48,043 nucleotides of DNA from Promicromonospora citrea. Its GTDB lineage: Bacteria > Actinomycetota > Actinomycetes > Actinomycetales > Cellulomonadaceae. Positions 25,877 through 34,000 of the stretch are shown here, one piece after another. The notes under the pieces are model-generated. The model did not search any database. It was not told the origin of the DNA and saw only the letters and a program-made list of their open reading frames with translations. How positions within the stretch are numbered: the first letter of the stretch is position 1; each line of letters opens with the position of its first letter. The stretch is from contig NZ_JABEMG010000020.1 of NCBI RefSeq assembly GCF_013004695.1, positions 1 through 48,043 of the forward strand, given 5' to 3'. The position numbers were made by a program, and so were the translations under genes.

Positions 25877-25912
25877 CACGGGACCACCGTACGGGCTGAC
25901 GGTGGTCCCGTG
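25877..25912. terminator. Perfect 14-bp hairpin between yjfF-like and (p)ppGpp synthetase genes
   Basis: CACGGGACCACCGT (25877-25890) pairs with ACGGTGGTCCCGTG (25899-25912) around an 8-base loop. It is 18 bp beyond the yjfF-like stop and ends three bases before the proposed synthetase ATG, so it serves as the terminator for the transport operon and leaves almost no room for a separate 5' leader. Confidence 0.75.
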
Positions 25913-25929
25913 GGCGGAAAGTGTCCCGC

Positions 25930-26925
25930 TCAGGTCCTCCGCAGGCTGAGCACCCGCTGGAGCAGCACGAAGACCAGCAGGAGCACGCCGATCACGATGC
26001 GGGTCCACCAGGAGCTGAGAGTGCCCTCGAAGGTGATGACGGTCTGGATGAGGCCGAGCACGAGCACGCCCAGCACGGAGCCGAGCACGAACCCGGTGCC
26101 GCCGGTCAGCAGCGTGCCGCCGATGACGACGGCGGCGATGGCGTCGAGCTCCATGGCGACGCCCGTGAGCGAGTAGCCGGACCGGGAGTACATCGCGAAC
26201 AGCAGGCCGCCGAGCCCGGCGCACGTGCCGCTCACCACGTAGGCGAGCACCGTGGTGCGCGCCACGGGCAGACCCATGAGCAGGGCGGACTGCTCGCCGC
26301 CGCCGATCGCGTACACCGTGCGGCCGAACCGCGTGAAGTGCAGCGCGAGGAACGCCACGCCGAGCACGATCGCCGCGATGAGCACGCTCGAGGTCATGCG
26401 CCACTGGCCGGCGATCTGCACCCAGCTCGCGAGCTCCACGAAGGCCGGGTCGCCGATGGCGATCGACTCGGGCGCGATGAGGAAGCACAGCCCGCGCGCG
26501 AAGAACATGCCCGCGAGCGTCGCCACGAACGGCTGCACCTGGAACAGGTGGATCATCACGCCGTGCGCGAGCCCGATCACGGTGCCGACGCCGACCGCGA
26601 GCGGCAGCACGACGGGGACCGGCCACCCCGCCTGCAGCAGGGCGGCGGTGACCACCGTGGACAGCGCCAGCACGGCGCCCACCGAGAGGTCGATGCCGCC
26701 GGTGAGGATGACGAACGTCATCCCGACGGCGAGCACCACGAGGTGGGCATTGTTGATGAACAGGTTGGAGACCACGGCGGGCGTGAGGAAGTTGTCGTAG
26801 CGGGTGCCGCCGACGACCAGCATCAGGGCGAGCACCACGAACGTGCCGAGCACCGGCAGATAGCGGCGGTCCAGGCGGACCGGGATCCGCGCCGCCGTCC
26901 GGCGGGCAGGGGCCGACGTCGTCAT
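25930..26925 (-). CDS. yjfF: Sugar ABC transporter permease (YjfF-like)
   Basis: A 331-residue CUT2 permease with about nine transmembrane segments; the signature GGIDLSVGAVLALSTV and MELDAIAAVVIGGTLLTGGTG are conserved. It resembles E. coli YjfF, one of two permeases of the YtfQRT-YjfF galactofuranose transporter; in Shewanella the same gene set next to araBDA (araUVWZ) imports arabinose. The start ATG 26925 overlaps the ytfT stop (ATGA). Last gene of the operon, followed by a strong hairpin. Confidence 0.9.
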   Translation of the reverse strand: MTTSAPARRTAARIPVRLDRRYLPVLGTFVVLALMLVVGGTRYDNFLTPAVVSNLFINNAHLVVLAVGMTFVILTGGIDLSVGAVLALSTVVTAALLQAGWPVPVVLPLAVGVGTVIGLAHGVMIHLFQVQPFVATLAGMFFARGLCFLIAPESIAIGDPAFVELASWVQIAGQWRMTSSVLIAAIVLGVAFLALHFTRFGRTVYAIGGGEQSALLMGLPVARTTVLAYVVSGTCAGLGGLLFAMYSRSGYSLTGVAMELDAIAAVVIGGTLLTGGTGFVLGSVLGVLVLGLIQTVITFEGTLSSWWTRIVIGVLLLVFVLLQRVLSLRRT

Positions 26926-27980
26926 CCGGCCGTCACCTCCGTCGAGTCGGGGCGCGCGGCGGGCCGCTGCGCGCCGGTACCGGTCCGCCGGCGGACGGCG
27001 GTGAACCGCTCGCGCATTCGTGGCGACTGCAGCAGCGTCACCGCGATGACCACCAGCGCCATGAACAGCGGCGTCACCAGGGGCGAGATGCCGAGCACCG
27101 TGACCGTGCGCTCGAGCGTCGCGATGACGAGGGCGCCCACGAGCGTGCCGGACAGGTTGAACTTGCCGCCCGAGAGCGCCGTGCCCCCGATGACGACGGC
27201 GAGGATCGCGTCGAGCTCGATGAAGAGGCCGGCGTTGTTGGCGTCGGCCGCCATGGTGTCGGCGCTGATGAGCAGGCCCGCGAGCCCGGCGAACAGGCCG
27301 GAGGCCGCGTACACGGTCCAGGTCAGGGTGCGGGACCGCACGCCGGACAGGCGGCTCGCGGCCGGGTTGATGCCCGTGGCCTCGAGCAGCATGCCGAGCG
27401 CGGTGCGCCGCACGACGTACGCGACGGCGGCGAACACGCCGAACGCGAGCACGGCGGCCGCGGGCAGGCCCAGCCAGAACCCCGACCCGAGCACCTTGAA
27501 CGGCGCGCTGGTGACCGTGGTGATCATGCCGCCGGTGATGAGCATCGCGACGCCACGGCCCGCCGTCATGAGGATGAGCGTCGCGATGATCGGCTGGATG
27601 CCGAGCACCGACACGAGGAACCCGTTCCACACGCCGAGCACCAGGCACAGCACGAGCGCGAGCCCGATGGCACGGAGCACGGTGCCCGGAGCTGCCGGGT
27701 CGGGTGCCGCGGCAAGCTGTGACAGCGCGACGGCCCCGGAGACGGCGACCACCGCCCCGACGGACAGGTCGATGCCGCGGGTCGCGATGACCAGGGTCAT
27801 GCCGAGCGCGACGAGCAGCAGCGGCGCCGTCGTGCGCAGGATGTCGATCGGTGCGCCGAAGAGGTGACCGTCGCGGACGGTGATCGCGAGGAAGCCCGGC
27901 CGGGCGACCGTGTTGGCCACGAGCAGCGCGACGAGCGCCGCCACGGGCCAGAACAGGTGGTGACGCAGCACGTCCCTCAC
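26922..27980 (-). CDS. ytfT: Sugar ABC transporter permease (YtfT-like)
   Basis: A 352-residue CUT2 permease containing TRGIDLSVGAVVAVSGAVA and IELDAILAVVIGGTALSGGKFNL. It pairs with the YjfF-like permease to form the membrane channel. Start is GTG 27980, overlapping the ATPase stop as GTGA. Substrate is inferred from context as L-arabinose or its furanose form, because araBDA are close by and share the operator. Confidence 0.9.
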   Translation of the reverse strand: MRDVLRHHLFWPVAALVALLVANTVARPGFLAITVRDGHLFGAPIDILRTTAPLLLVALGMTLVIATRGIDLSVGAVVAVSGAVALSQLAAAPDPAAPGTVLRAIGLALVLCLVLGVWNGFLVSVLGIQPIIATLILMTAGRGVAMLITGGMITTVTSAPFKVLGSGFWLGLPAAAVLAFGVFAAVAYVVRRTALGMLLEATGINPAASRLSGVRSRTLTWTVYAASGLFAGLAGLLISADTMAADANNAGLFIELDAILAVVIGGTALSGGKFNLSGTLVGALVIATLERTVTVLGISPLVTPLFMALVVIAVTLLQSPRMRERFTAVRRRTGTGAQRPAARPDSTEVTAG

Positions 27981-29503
27981 GCCGCACCACCCCCTGCGAT
28001 GAGGTCGACCACCTGGGCCGTCGAGGCCCCCTCCCCGTCGATCTCCGCCACCTTGCGGCGGTCCCGCAGCACCGCGATCCGGTGCGAGAGCCGCAGCACC
28101 TCCTCGAGCTCGGCGGAGATGAAGACGACGGACATGCCGCCGGCCGCCAGGTCCGCGACGAGCTTCTGGATCTCGGCCTTGGCGCCGACGTCGATGCCGC
28201 GCGTCGGCTCGTCGAGCACCAGCAGCCGCGGCGCGGTGGCGAGCCAGCGGGCGAGCAGCACCTTCTGCTGGTTGCCGCCCGACAGGTTGCGCAGCAGCGC
28301 CTCCGGGTCGGCGGGCCGGATGCCGAGCTGCTCGATGTACCGCGCGACGATCTCGTCGACCTGCCTGCGTGGCAGCGGACGCATCCAGCCACGTTCGGCC
28401 TGCAGCGCGAGCACGATGTTCTCCCGCACCGTGAGGCCGTCCACCACGCCCTCGCCCTTGCGGTCCTCCGACGTGTAGGCGATGCCGTGGCCCATGGCGG
28501 TGCGCGGGTTCCGCAGCCGGGTGGGCCGCCCGGCCACGCGCGCCTGCCCGGTGTCCGCCCGGTCGGCGCCCGTGAGCAGGCGCGCGAGCTCCGTGCGCCC
28601 CGAACCGAGCAGACCGGCGAGCCCGACGACCTCGCCCTCGTAGAGGTCGAGGTCGAACGGCTGGATCGAGCCCTTCCGGCCCAGGCCGAGCACCTGCAGC
28701 AGTGGCGTGGCGCCGGCCGGCCGCTCGGTCCGCTCGGCCACCTCCTCCGCGGCCTCGAGCACGTCCATGGACCGGCCGATCATGTGCTGCACCAGCTCGG
28801 CGGCCGGCAGGTCCGCCGTCACGTACTCCCCGACGAGCCGGCCGTTGCGCAGCACGGTCATCCGGTCGGAGACCTCGTAGACCTGGTCCAGGAAGTGGCT
28901 GACGAACAGGATCGCCACGCCGTCGTCGCGCAGCGAGCGCATGACGGTGAACAGGTGCTCGACCTCGTCGGTGTCGAGGCTGGAGGTCGGCTCGTCGAGG
29001 ATGAGCACCTTGCAGTCCCCGACCGTGGCGCGGCAGATCGCGACGAGCTGCTGCACCGCGAGCGAGTGCGACCCCAGCGACGACGCGGGGTCGATGTCGA
29101 GGCCCATCCGCCGCAGGTGGGTCGCCGCCTGGCGGCGCATCGCCCGCCAGTGGAGCCCGCCCAGCACGCGCGGCTCGGCGCCGAGCATGATGTTCTCCGC
29201 CACCGTGAGGTTCTCGCAGAGGTTGACCTCCTGGTACACGGTGCTGACGCCGTGGGCGCGCGCGTCGGCCGGTCCGCTGAACCGGCGCTCGACGCCGTCG
29301 ACCACGACGGTGCCCTCCGTCGGCGTGTGCACGCCGGTGAGGGCCTTGATCAGCGTGGACTTGCCCGCGCCGTTCTCGCCCATGAGGGCGTGGATCTCGC
29401 CGGGGCGCAGGTGGAGATCGACCCCGTCGAGGGCCTTCACCGGCGGGAACTCCACGGTGACGCCCGTCAGCTCGACGACGGGCGGTGGTGTCTGCTGGGT
29501 CAT
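27977..29503 (-). CDS. ytfR: Sugar ABC transporter ATPase (YtfR-like)
   Basis: A 508-residue tandem ABC ATPase. First cassette: [34 protein letters not shown]. Second: GLLGSGRTELARL (degenerate P-loop), [30 protein letters not shown]. It energises the YtfT/YjfF permeases. It is separated from the ytfQ-like gene by an 81-bp gap with a strong hairpin and overlaps the next gene. Confidence 0.93.
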   Translation of the reverse strand: MTQQTPPPVVELTGVTVEFPPVKALDGVDLHLRPGEIHALMGENGAGKSTLIKALTGVHTPTEGTVVVDGVERRFSGPADARAHGVSTVYQEVNLCENLTVAENIMLGAEPRVLGGLHWRAMRRQAATHLRRMGLDIDPASSLGSHSLAVQQLVAICRATVGDCKVLILDEPTSSLDTDEVEHLFTVMRSLRDDGVAILFVSHFLDQVYEVSDRMTVLRNGRLVGEYVTADLPAAELVQHMIGRSMDVLEAAEEVAERTERPAGATPLLQVLGLGRKGSIQPFDLDLYEGEVVGLAGLLGSGRTELARLLTGADRADTGQARVAGRPTRLRNPRTAMGHGIAYTSEDRKGEGVVDGLTVRENIVLALQAERGWMRPLPRRQVDEIVARYIEQLGIRPADPEALLRNLSGGNQQKVLLARWLATAPRLLVLDEPTRGIDVGAKAEIQKLVADLAAGGMSVVFISAELEEVLRLSHRIAVLRDRRKVAEIDGEGASTAQVVDLIAGGGAA

Positions 29504-29526
29504 CCTCGACCTTCTGTCAGCCGGGC

Positions 29527-29569
29527 GGGCCGGGGCGGCGCGCGCACGCGGCGCGCACCGCCCCGGCCC
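29527..29569 (-). terminator. Intercistronic hairpin between ytfQ-like and ytfR-like genes
   Basis: GGGCCGGGGCGG (29527-29538) and CCGCCCCGGCCC (29558-29569) form a perfect 12-bp stem. Its position directly after the binding-protein gene matches the hairpin in the chvE-like operon and suggests the same role in setting the ratio of binding protein to transporter. Confidence 0.65.
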
Positions 29570-29584
29570 TCGGGTCGCCGTTCG

Positions 29585-30589
29585 TCAGTACTCGCGGGTG
29601 GGCAGCGCTTCCTTCGCGGCCTCCTGGTCGAACGCCTGGTCCTCGACCACGATCCGCTTCTCGACCTCCTCGCCCGCGACGACCTTCTTGGCGATCTCCG
29701 CCAGGTCGGGCCCGAGCAGCGGGTTGCACTCGACGATGTAGTTGATCTTGCCGTCGACGAGCGCCTGCATGCCGTCCTTGACGGCGTCGACGGTGACGAT
29801 CTTGATGTCCTCGCCCGGTGTCATGCCTGCGGCCTCGATGGCCTCGATGGCGCCGAGCCCCATGTCGTCGTTGTGCGCGTAGACGAGGTCGATGTCGTCG
29901 TGCTTGTTGAGGAATCCCTCCATGACGGTCTTGCCCTCGGCGCGCGTGAAGTTGCCCGTCTGGCTGTCGATGATCTCGAGGTCCGAGCCCTCGATGGCGG
30001 CCTCGAAGCCCTCCTTGCGGTCGATGGCCGGTGCCGCACCCGTCGTGCCCTGCAGCTCGACCACCTTGTAGCCCTCGCCGTCGTACTGGTCGACGACCCA
30101 CTCGCCGGCCATCTGCCCCTCCTTGACGAAGTCGGAGCCGATGAACGACTCGTACAGGCTCTCGTCCTCGGAGTCGACGGCGCGGTCGGTGAGGATCACG
30201 GGGATGCCCGCGGCCTTCGCCTCCTCGAGCACCGCGTCCCAGCCCGTCTCCACCACCGGGGAGAACGCGATGACGTCGACGCCCTGCGTGATGTACGAGC
30301 GGATGGCCTGGATCTGGTTCTCCTGCTTCTGCTGCGCGTCGGAGAACTTGAGGTCGAAGCCGTTCTCGGCCGTGAGCGTGTCCTGGATGGACTTCGTGTT
30401 GGCGGCGCGCCAGCCGGACTCGGCGCCCACCTGCGAGAAGCCGAGGGTGATGACGCCGTCGTCGGCGCCGCCGGACTGGCCGCCGCCCCCGGTGGCGGTC
30501 CCCGCGTCCGAGCTGCACGCACCGAGCGCGAACAGGGCTGCGGCCGAGGCCGCCGCGAGGACGGTGCGGGTCAGGGTGGTACGTGCCAT
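29585..30589 (-). CDS. ytfQ: Sugar-binding lipoprotein (YtfQ-like)
   Basis: A 334-residue binding protein with lipobox LGAC (Cys at about 25) and a Gly/Ser linker. The mature part begins ITLGFSQVGAESGWRAANTKSIQ and includes YITQGVDVIAFSPVVETGWD, VILTDRAV and VYAHNDDMGLGAIEAIEAAG, closely matching YtfQ. In E. coli this protein binds galactofuranose; related systems take arabinose or fructose. GAGGAGGAGAC lies directly before the ATG. It leads the four-gene operon; the promoter carries the same operator as araB. Confidence 0.93.
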   Translation of the reverse strand: MARTTLTRTVLAAASAAALFALGACSSDAGTATGGGGQSGGADDGVITLGFSQVGAESGWRAANTKSIQDTLTAENGFDLKFSDAQQKQENQIQAIRSYITQGVDVIAFSPVVETGWDAVLEEAKAAGIPVILTDRAVDSEDESLYESFIGSDFVKEGQMAGEWVVDQYDGEGYKVVELQGTTGAAPAIDRKEGFEAAIEGSDLEIIDSQTGNFTRAEGKTVMEGFLNKHDDIDLVYAHNDDMGLGAIEAIEAAGMTPGEDIKIVTVDAVKDGMQALVDGKINYIVECNPLLGPDLAEIAKKVVAGEEVEKRIVVEDQAFDQEAAKEALPTREY

Positions 30590-30605
30590 GTCTCCTCCTC
30601 GAGAT

Positions 30606-30625
30606 CCCGCACTGCGTCGTGCGGG
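30606..30625 (-). promoter_or_regulatory. Small hairpin in the ytfQ leader
   Basis: CCCGCAC and GTGCGGG pair around TGCGTC in the 5' untranslated region, about 17-36 bases before the ATG. Possible role in mRNA stability; no riboswitch family is recognised. Confidence 0.35.
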
Positions 30626-30652
30626 TGCTGGACTACCTGGTACCTCTCTGGA

Positions 30653-30666
30653 TGTTAGCGCTCACA
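30653..30666. promoter_or_regulatory. LacI-family operator at the ytfQ promoter
   Basis: TGTTAGCGCTCACA is a near-palindrome (half-sites TGTTAGC and GCTCACA). On the minus strand the block TGTCAG ... TGTGAGCGCTAACATCCAG is also found at araB (35787-35800), with TAACAT as a candidate -10 inside it. A single regulator probably controls both. Confidence 0.7.
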
Positions 30667-30770
30667 AAGTTCTGACAGGCAGTGCGGGGCGTCACATTCG
30701 GGTAACGAGTGTGCCCTTTTTTCGCCCGTTCGGGAACAGGATGACCACAACTGATTCAACGTTGCCCCGC

Positions 30771-30866
30771 CGAGGTAGTCACTTGGCGAGGTAGTCAGTT
30801 GGCGAGGTAGTCACGTGGCGAGGTAGTCACGTGGCGAGGTAGTCACGCGGCGAGGTAGTCACGCGG
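30771..30866. repeat. 16-bp tandem array 1, six forward copies
   Basis: Copies start at 30771, 30787, 30803, 30819, 30835 and 30851, exactly 16 bp apart. The first ten bases CGAGGTAGTC are invariant, positions 11-14 vary (ACTT, AGTT, ACGT, ACGT, ACGC, ACGC), and every copy ends GG. The array lies between the ytfQ promoter and the GOLPH3-domain gene. The remainder of the 362-bp gap 30590-30951 holds the ytfQ promoter and leader. Confidence 0.9.
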
Positions 30867-30951
30867 CCGGGCCGGATCATCCCGGCGGCGGATGTCGCGA
30901 GCGACCATCGATGGTCTGCTGGAGGCACGACCACGTGCCACGGGAGGAACC

Positions 30952-31629
30952 GTGCAGCTCAGCCTCGCCGAGGAGTACCTGCTCCTCGCCCTCGACGACG
31001 CCTCTGGCCGCCCCCTGCTCAGCACGCAGTACCTCCAGCTCGGGCTGGCGGGGGCCGCCGCGGCCGACCTCGCGCTGCAGGGCGTGCTGGTCGTGTCGGA
31101 CGGCGCGGACGGCGGCCGCAAGGGCCGGTTCCGGTCGACCGGCCGGGCCGCGCCGTCCGACTCCGTGCTCCGCGAGGTGCTGGCCACGACCGAGGGCCGC
31201 AAGCCGCAGGACGCCGTCGGGAAGGCCGGGCAGGGCGCGACCGGCAGGCGTGTGCGCGAGACCCTGCTGGACCGGCTGGCCGCCGGCGGGGTGCTGCGCG
31301 CCGAGCAGGCGAAGATCCTCGGTCTGTTCCCGACGACCAGGTGGCCCGCACACGACCCGGCGCCGGAGGCCGCCGTCCGCGCACGGCTGCTCGACGCGCT
31401 CACCGGGCGCGCGACGCCGGACGAGCGGACCGCCGCGCTGGTCTCGCTGCTGCTGGCGACCGACCTGGTCCGCAAGGTCTACCCGGACGAGGACCGCAGG
31501 GCGCTGCGGCGCCGCGCCAAGGAGATCGCCGACTCGCAGTGGGCGGGCGCCGCCGTCAAGAAGGCGGTCGACTCCCTGGCGGCGGCCACGACGGCGGTCC
31601 TGGTCGCCACGACCTCGGCCACGAACTGA
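30952..31629 (+). CDS. GOLPH3/VPS74 (GPP34) domain protein
   Basis: A 225-residue protein starting MQLSLAEEYLLLALDDASGR, the usual opening of the GPP34 domain, followed by DLALQGVL, a basic linker, and helical C-terminal repeats. In eukaryotes GOLPH3 binds PI4P and retains glycosyltransferases in the Golgi; bacterial members are common in actinomycetes but have no established role. I prefer the GTG at 30952 (GGGAGGA just upstream, and the start of homology) over an in-frame ATG at 30892. It is the only plus-strand gene in the sugar island and is bracketed by 16-bp repeat arrays. Confidence 0.85.
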   Translation: MQLSLAEEYLLLALDDASGRPLLSTQYLQLGLAGAAAADLALQGVLVVSDGADGGRKGRFRSTGRAAPSDSVLREVLATTEGRKPQDAVGKAGQGATGRRVRETLLDRLAAGGVLRAEQAKILGLFPTTRWPAHDPAPEAAVRARLLDALTGRATPDERTAALVSLLLATDLVRKVYPDEDRRALRRRAKEIADSQWAGAAVKKAVDSLAAATTAVLVATTSATN

Positions 31630-31637
31630 CCCTTTGT

Positions 31638-31739
31638 CGAGGTAGTCACAGGGCGAGGTAGTCACAGGGCGAGGTAGTCCGGCCTCGTTCGCCACGTGAC
31701 TACCTCGCCACATGACTACCTCGCCACATGACTACCTCG
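31638..31739. repeat. 16-bp array 2, three forward then three inverted copies
   Basis: Forward CGAGGTAGTC at 31638, 31654 and 31670; inverted GACTACCTCG at 31698, 31714 and 31730; all steps are 16 bp within each half. The two halves can pair as a segmented hairpin with 10-bp helices separated by 6-base internal loops. It fills the convergent gap between the GOLPH3-domain gene and araA, so it may terminate both. Confidence 0.9.
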
Positions 31740-31751
31740 GCAGGGGGCGGG

Positions 31752-33266
31752 TCAGAGGGGCTGCGACAGGCGGTAGTACGCCGCGTTGTGGCGCACCTGG
31801 TCCGCGAAGCCGCGGCGCGTGGTGTCCTCGTCGATGACCAGCAGCTCGGTGCGCGCGATGTTCGCGAACACCTCGAACGCCTCGAGACCCGCGGCGGTCG
31901 ACATGACCGTGTGGTGCGCGCCGCCCGCCGTCAGCCAGGACTCGGCCGAGACCTCGAACGAGGGCCGCGGCGCCCACACGGCCCGCGCCACGGGCAGGTT
32001 CGGCAGGTCGTGCGGCGGTGTGACGACGTCGACGACGTTCGCCGTGAGCCGGAACCGGTCGCGCATGTCGGCGAGCGAGACCACGACCGCCCCCTCGGCA
32101 GCGTCCGCCGAGAACACCATCCGGACCGGGTCCTCCTTGCCGCCGATGCCGAGCGGGTGGACCTCGATGCGCGGCGTCGACGTGGTGAGCGTCGGGCAGA
32201 TCTCGAGCATGTGCGCGCCGAGGATCAGCTCGCGGCCCGGCGTGAGGTCGTAGGTGTAGTCCTCCATCAGCGACGCGCCGCCCGGCAGGCCGAGCCCCAT
32301 GACCTTGGCCGCGCGCACGAGCACCGCCGTCTTCCAGTCGCCCTCGGCGCCGAACCCGTAGCCCTGCTCCATGAGGCGCTGGACCGCGAGGCCGGGGAGC
32401 TGGCGCAGCGCGCCGAGGTCCTCGAAGTTGGTCGTGAACGCCTTGGCGCCCACGGCCTCGAGGAAACCGCGCAGCGCGATCTCCTGCCGCGCGGCGTACC
32501 GGAGGGACTCGTGCCGCTCGGCGCCCGCACGGAGCTCGGGGACGACGTCGTAGCGCTCCTCGTACTCCGCCACGAGGGCGTCGACCGCGCTCTCCTCGAC
32601 CGCCTCGACGGCCGCGACCAGGTCGTTCACGCCGTAGGTGTTGACCGAGACGCCGAACCGCAGCTCGGCCTCGGTCTTGTCGCCCTCGGTGACGGCGACG
32701 TTGCGCATGTTGTCCCCGAACCGGACCAGGGTCAGCTCGTGCGTCGCGGCCCAGCCGGCGGCGCCACGCACCCACGTGCCCACGCGGCGCGTGACGGCCG
32801 GGTTGGACACGTGCCCCACCACCGTCGTCCGCGCGACACCCAGCCGCGTGGCCAGGTACGCGTACTCGCGGTCGCCGTGCGCGGCCTGGTTGAGGTTCAT
32901 GAAGTCCATGTCGATGCTGTCCCACGGCAGCTCGACGTTCGCCTGCGTGTGCAGGTGCAGCAGCGGCTTGCGCAGCGCGTCCAGGCCCGCGATCCACATC
33001 TTGGCCGGGCTGAAGGTGTGCATCCACGTGATCACACCCAGGACGCGGTCGTCGCCGTTGGCGTCGAGCATGGCCCGGCGGATCGCGGCGGAGTCCTTCA
33101 GCACGGGCTTCCACACCACGTTCACCGGCACGTCCGACGACGCGTCGAGCGCGCGGGCGACCTCCTGCGACTGCTCGGCGACCTGGGCCAGGGTCTCCTC
33201 GCCGTAGAGGTCCTGGCTGCCGGTGAGGAACCAGACCTCGCGGTCCGCGTACGGCTTGGTGCTCAT
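31752..33266 (-). CDS. araA: L-arabinose isomerase
   Basis: A 504-residue AraA that converts L-arabinose to L-ribulose with a Mn2+ centre. Recognisable parts are [17 protein letters not shown] at the N-terminus, [48 protein letters not shown], and [18 protein letters not shown], with metal-binding Glu and His in their usual places. Length is normal. ATG 33266 overlaps the araD stop codon by four bases (ATGA). It is the third gene of araB-araD-araA. Confidence 0.97.
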   Translation of the reverse strand: MSTKPYADREVWFLTGSQDLYGEETLAQVAEQSQEVARALDASSDVPVNVVWKPVLKDSAAIRRAMLDANGDDRVLGVITWMHTFSPAKMWIAGLDALRKPLLHLHTQANVELPWDSIDMDFMNLNQAAHGDREYAYLATRLGVARTTVVGHVSNPAVTRRVGTWVRGAAGWAATHELTLVRFGDNMRNVAVTEGDKTEAELRFGVSVNTYGVNDLVAAVEAVEESAVDALVAEYEERYDVVPELRAGAERHESLRYAARQEIALRGFLEAVGAKAFTTNFEDLGALRQLPGLAVQRLMEQGYGFGAEGDWKTAVLVRAAKVMGLGLPGGASLMEDYTYDLTPGRELILGAHMLEICPTLTTSTPRIEVHPLGIGGKEDPVRMVFSADAAEGAVVVSLADMRDRFRLTANVVDVVTPPHDLPNLPVARAVWAPRPSFEVSAESWLTAGGAHHTVMSTAAGLEAFEVFANIARTELLVIDEDTTRRGFADQVRHNAAYYRLSQPL

Positions 33267-34000
33267 GCCTGTCCTTCCGTGGTGGCGGGCTGCTGCCCGT
33301 AGACGTTCTGGTAGCGGTCGTAGAGGGAGTCGATGTGCTGCTGCTCGATCGGCACCGGCTCGCCGAGCTGGCGGGAGACGTGCACCGTGCGCGCCACCTC
33401 CTCGACCATCGCGGCGGCCTTGACCGCCGCTCGCGCGTCCTTGCCGATCGTGAACGGGCCGTGGTTGCGCATGAGCACGGCCGGGCTGCGGTGCCCGCTC
33501 AGCGTCTCCACGATGCCGCGGCCGATCGAGTCGTCGCCGATGATCGCGAACGGCCCGACGGGCACGGGCCCGCCGAACTCGTCGGCCATCATCGTCAGCA
33601 CGCACGGGATCTCCTCGCCGCGCGCGGCCCACGCCGTCGCGTACGTGGAGTGGGTGTGCACGACGCCGCCCACCTCGGGCATGTGCCGGTACACGTAGGC
33701 GTGCGCCGCGGTGTCCGACGACGGCGCGCGGGTGCCGTCCACGAGCGTGCCGTCGAGGTCACAGACCACCATGTCGGCCGGGGTCAGGTCGTCGTAGGAG
33801 ACGCCGGACGGCTTGATGACGAAGAGGTCGGCGCTGCCGTCGGGCACGTCGGGGTTCGGCACGCGCTGCGACACGTTGCCGGCCGTCCACACCACCAGGC
33901 CCCAGCGGGGCAGCTCGGCGTGCAGGTCGCTCACGACGGCGCGGACCCGCGCCACCTCCTCCTGCACGGCCGCGGGGTAGTCGGTCAGGGTGGTGCTCAT
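33263..34000 (-). CDS. araD: L-ribulose-5-phosphate 4-epimerase
   Basis: A 245-residue class II aldolase-fold enzyme that converts L-ribulose 5-phosphate to D-xylulose 5-phosphate. The zinc ligands appear in [13 protein letters not shown] (two His) and late in [12 protein letters not shown] (His); TAGNVSQRV and [10 protein letters not shown] form the phosphate-binding region. Start ATG 34000 overlaps the araB stop by one base (TGATG). Length is typical for AraD. Confidence 0.95.
   Translation of the reverse strand: MSTTLTDYPAAVQEEVARVRAVVSDLHAELPRWGLVVWTAGNVSQRVPNPDVPDGSADLFVIKPSGVSYDDLTPADMVVCDLDGTLVDGTRAPSSDTAAHAYVYRHMPEVGGVVHTHSTYATAWAARGEEIPCVLTMMADEFGGPVPVGPFAIIGDDSIGRGIVETLSGHRSPAVLMRNHGPFTIGKDARAAVKAAAMVEEVARTVHVSRQLGEPVPIEQQHIDSLYDRYQNVYGQQPATTEGQA

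Noticed and set aside
28082-30658. 858-codon open frame on the plus strand opposite ytfR and ytfQ
   Set aside because: Same reason: antisense shadow with no domain, no ribosome binding site.
30712-30735. T-run and CCCG/CGGG dyad upstream of ytfQ as a terminator
   Set aside because: No gene on either strand ends nearby, and the stem is only four to five base pairs.
30771-30866. 16-bp array considered as CRISPR
   Set aside because: Units are contiguous with no unique spacers, the unit is too short, other arrays contain inverted copies, and no cas gene is present.
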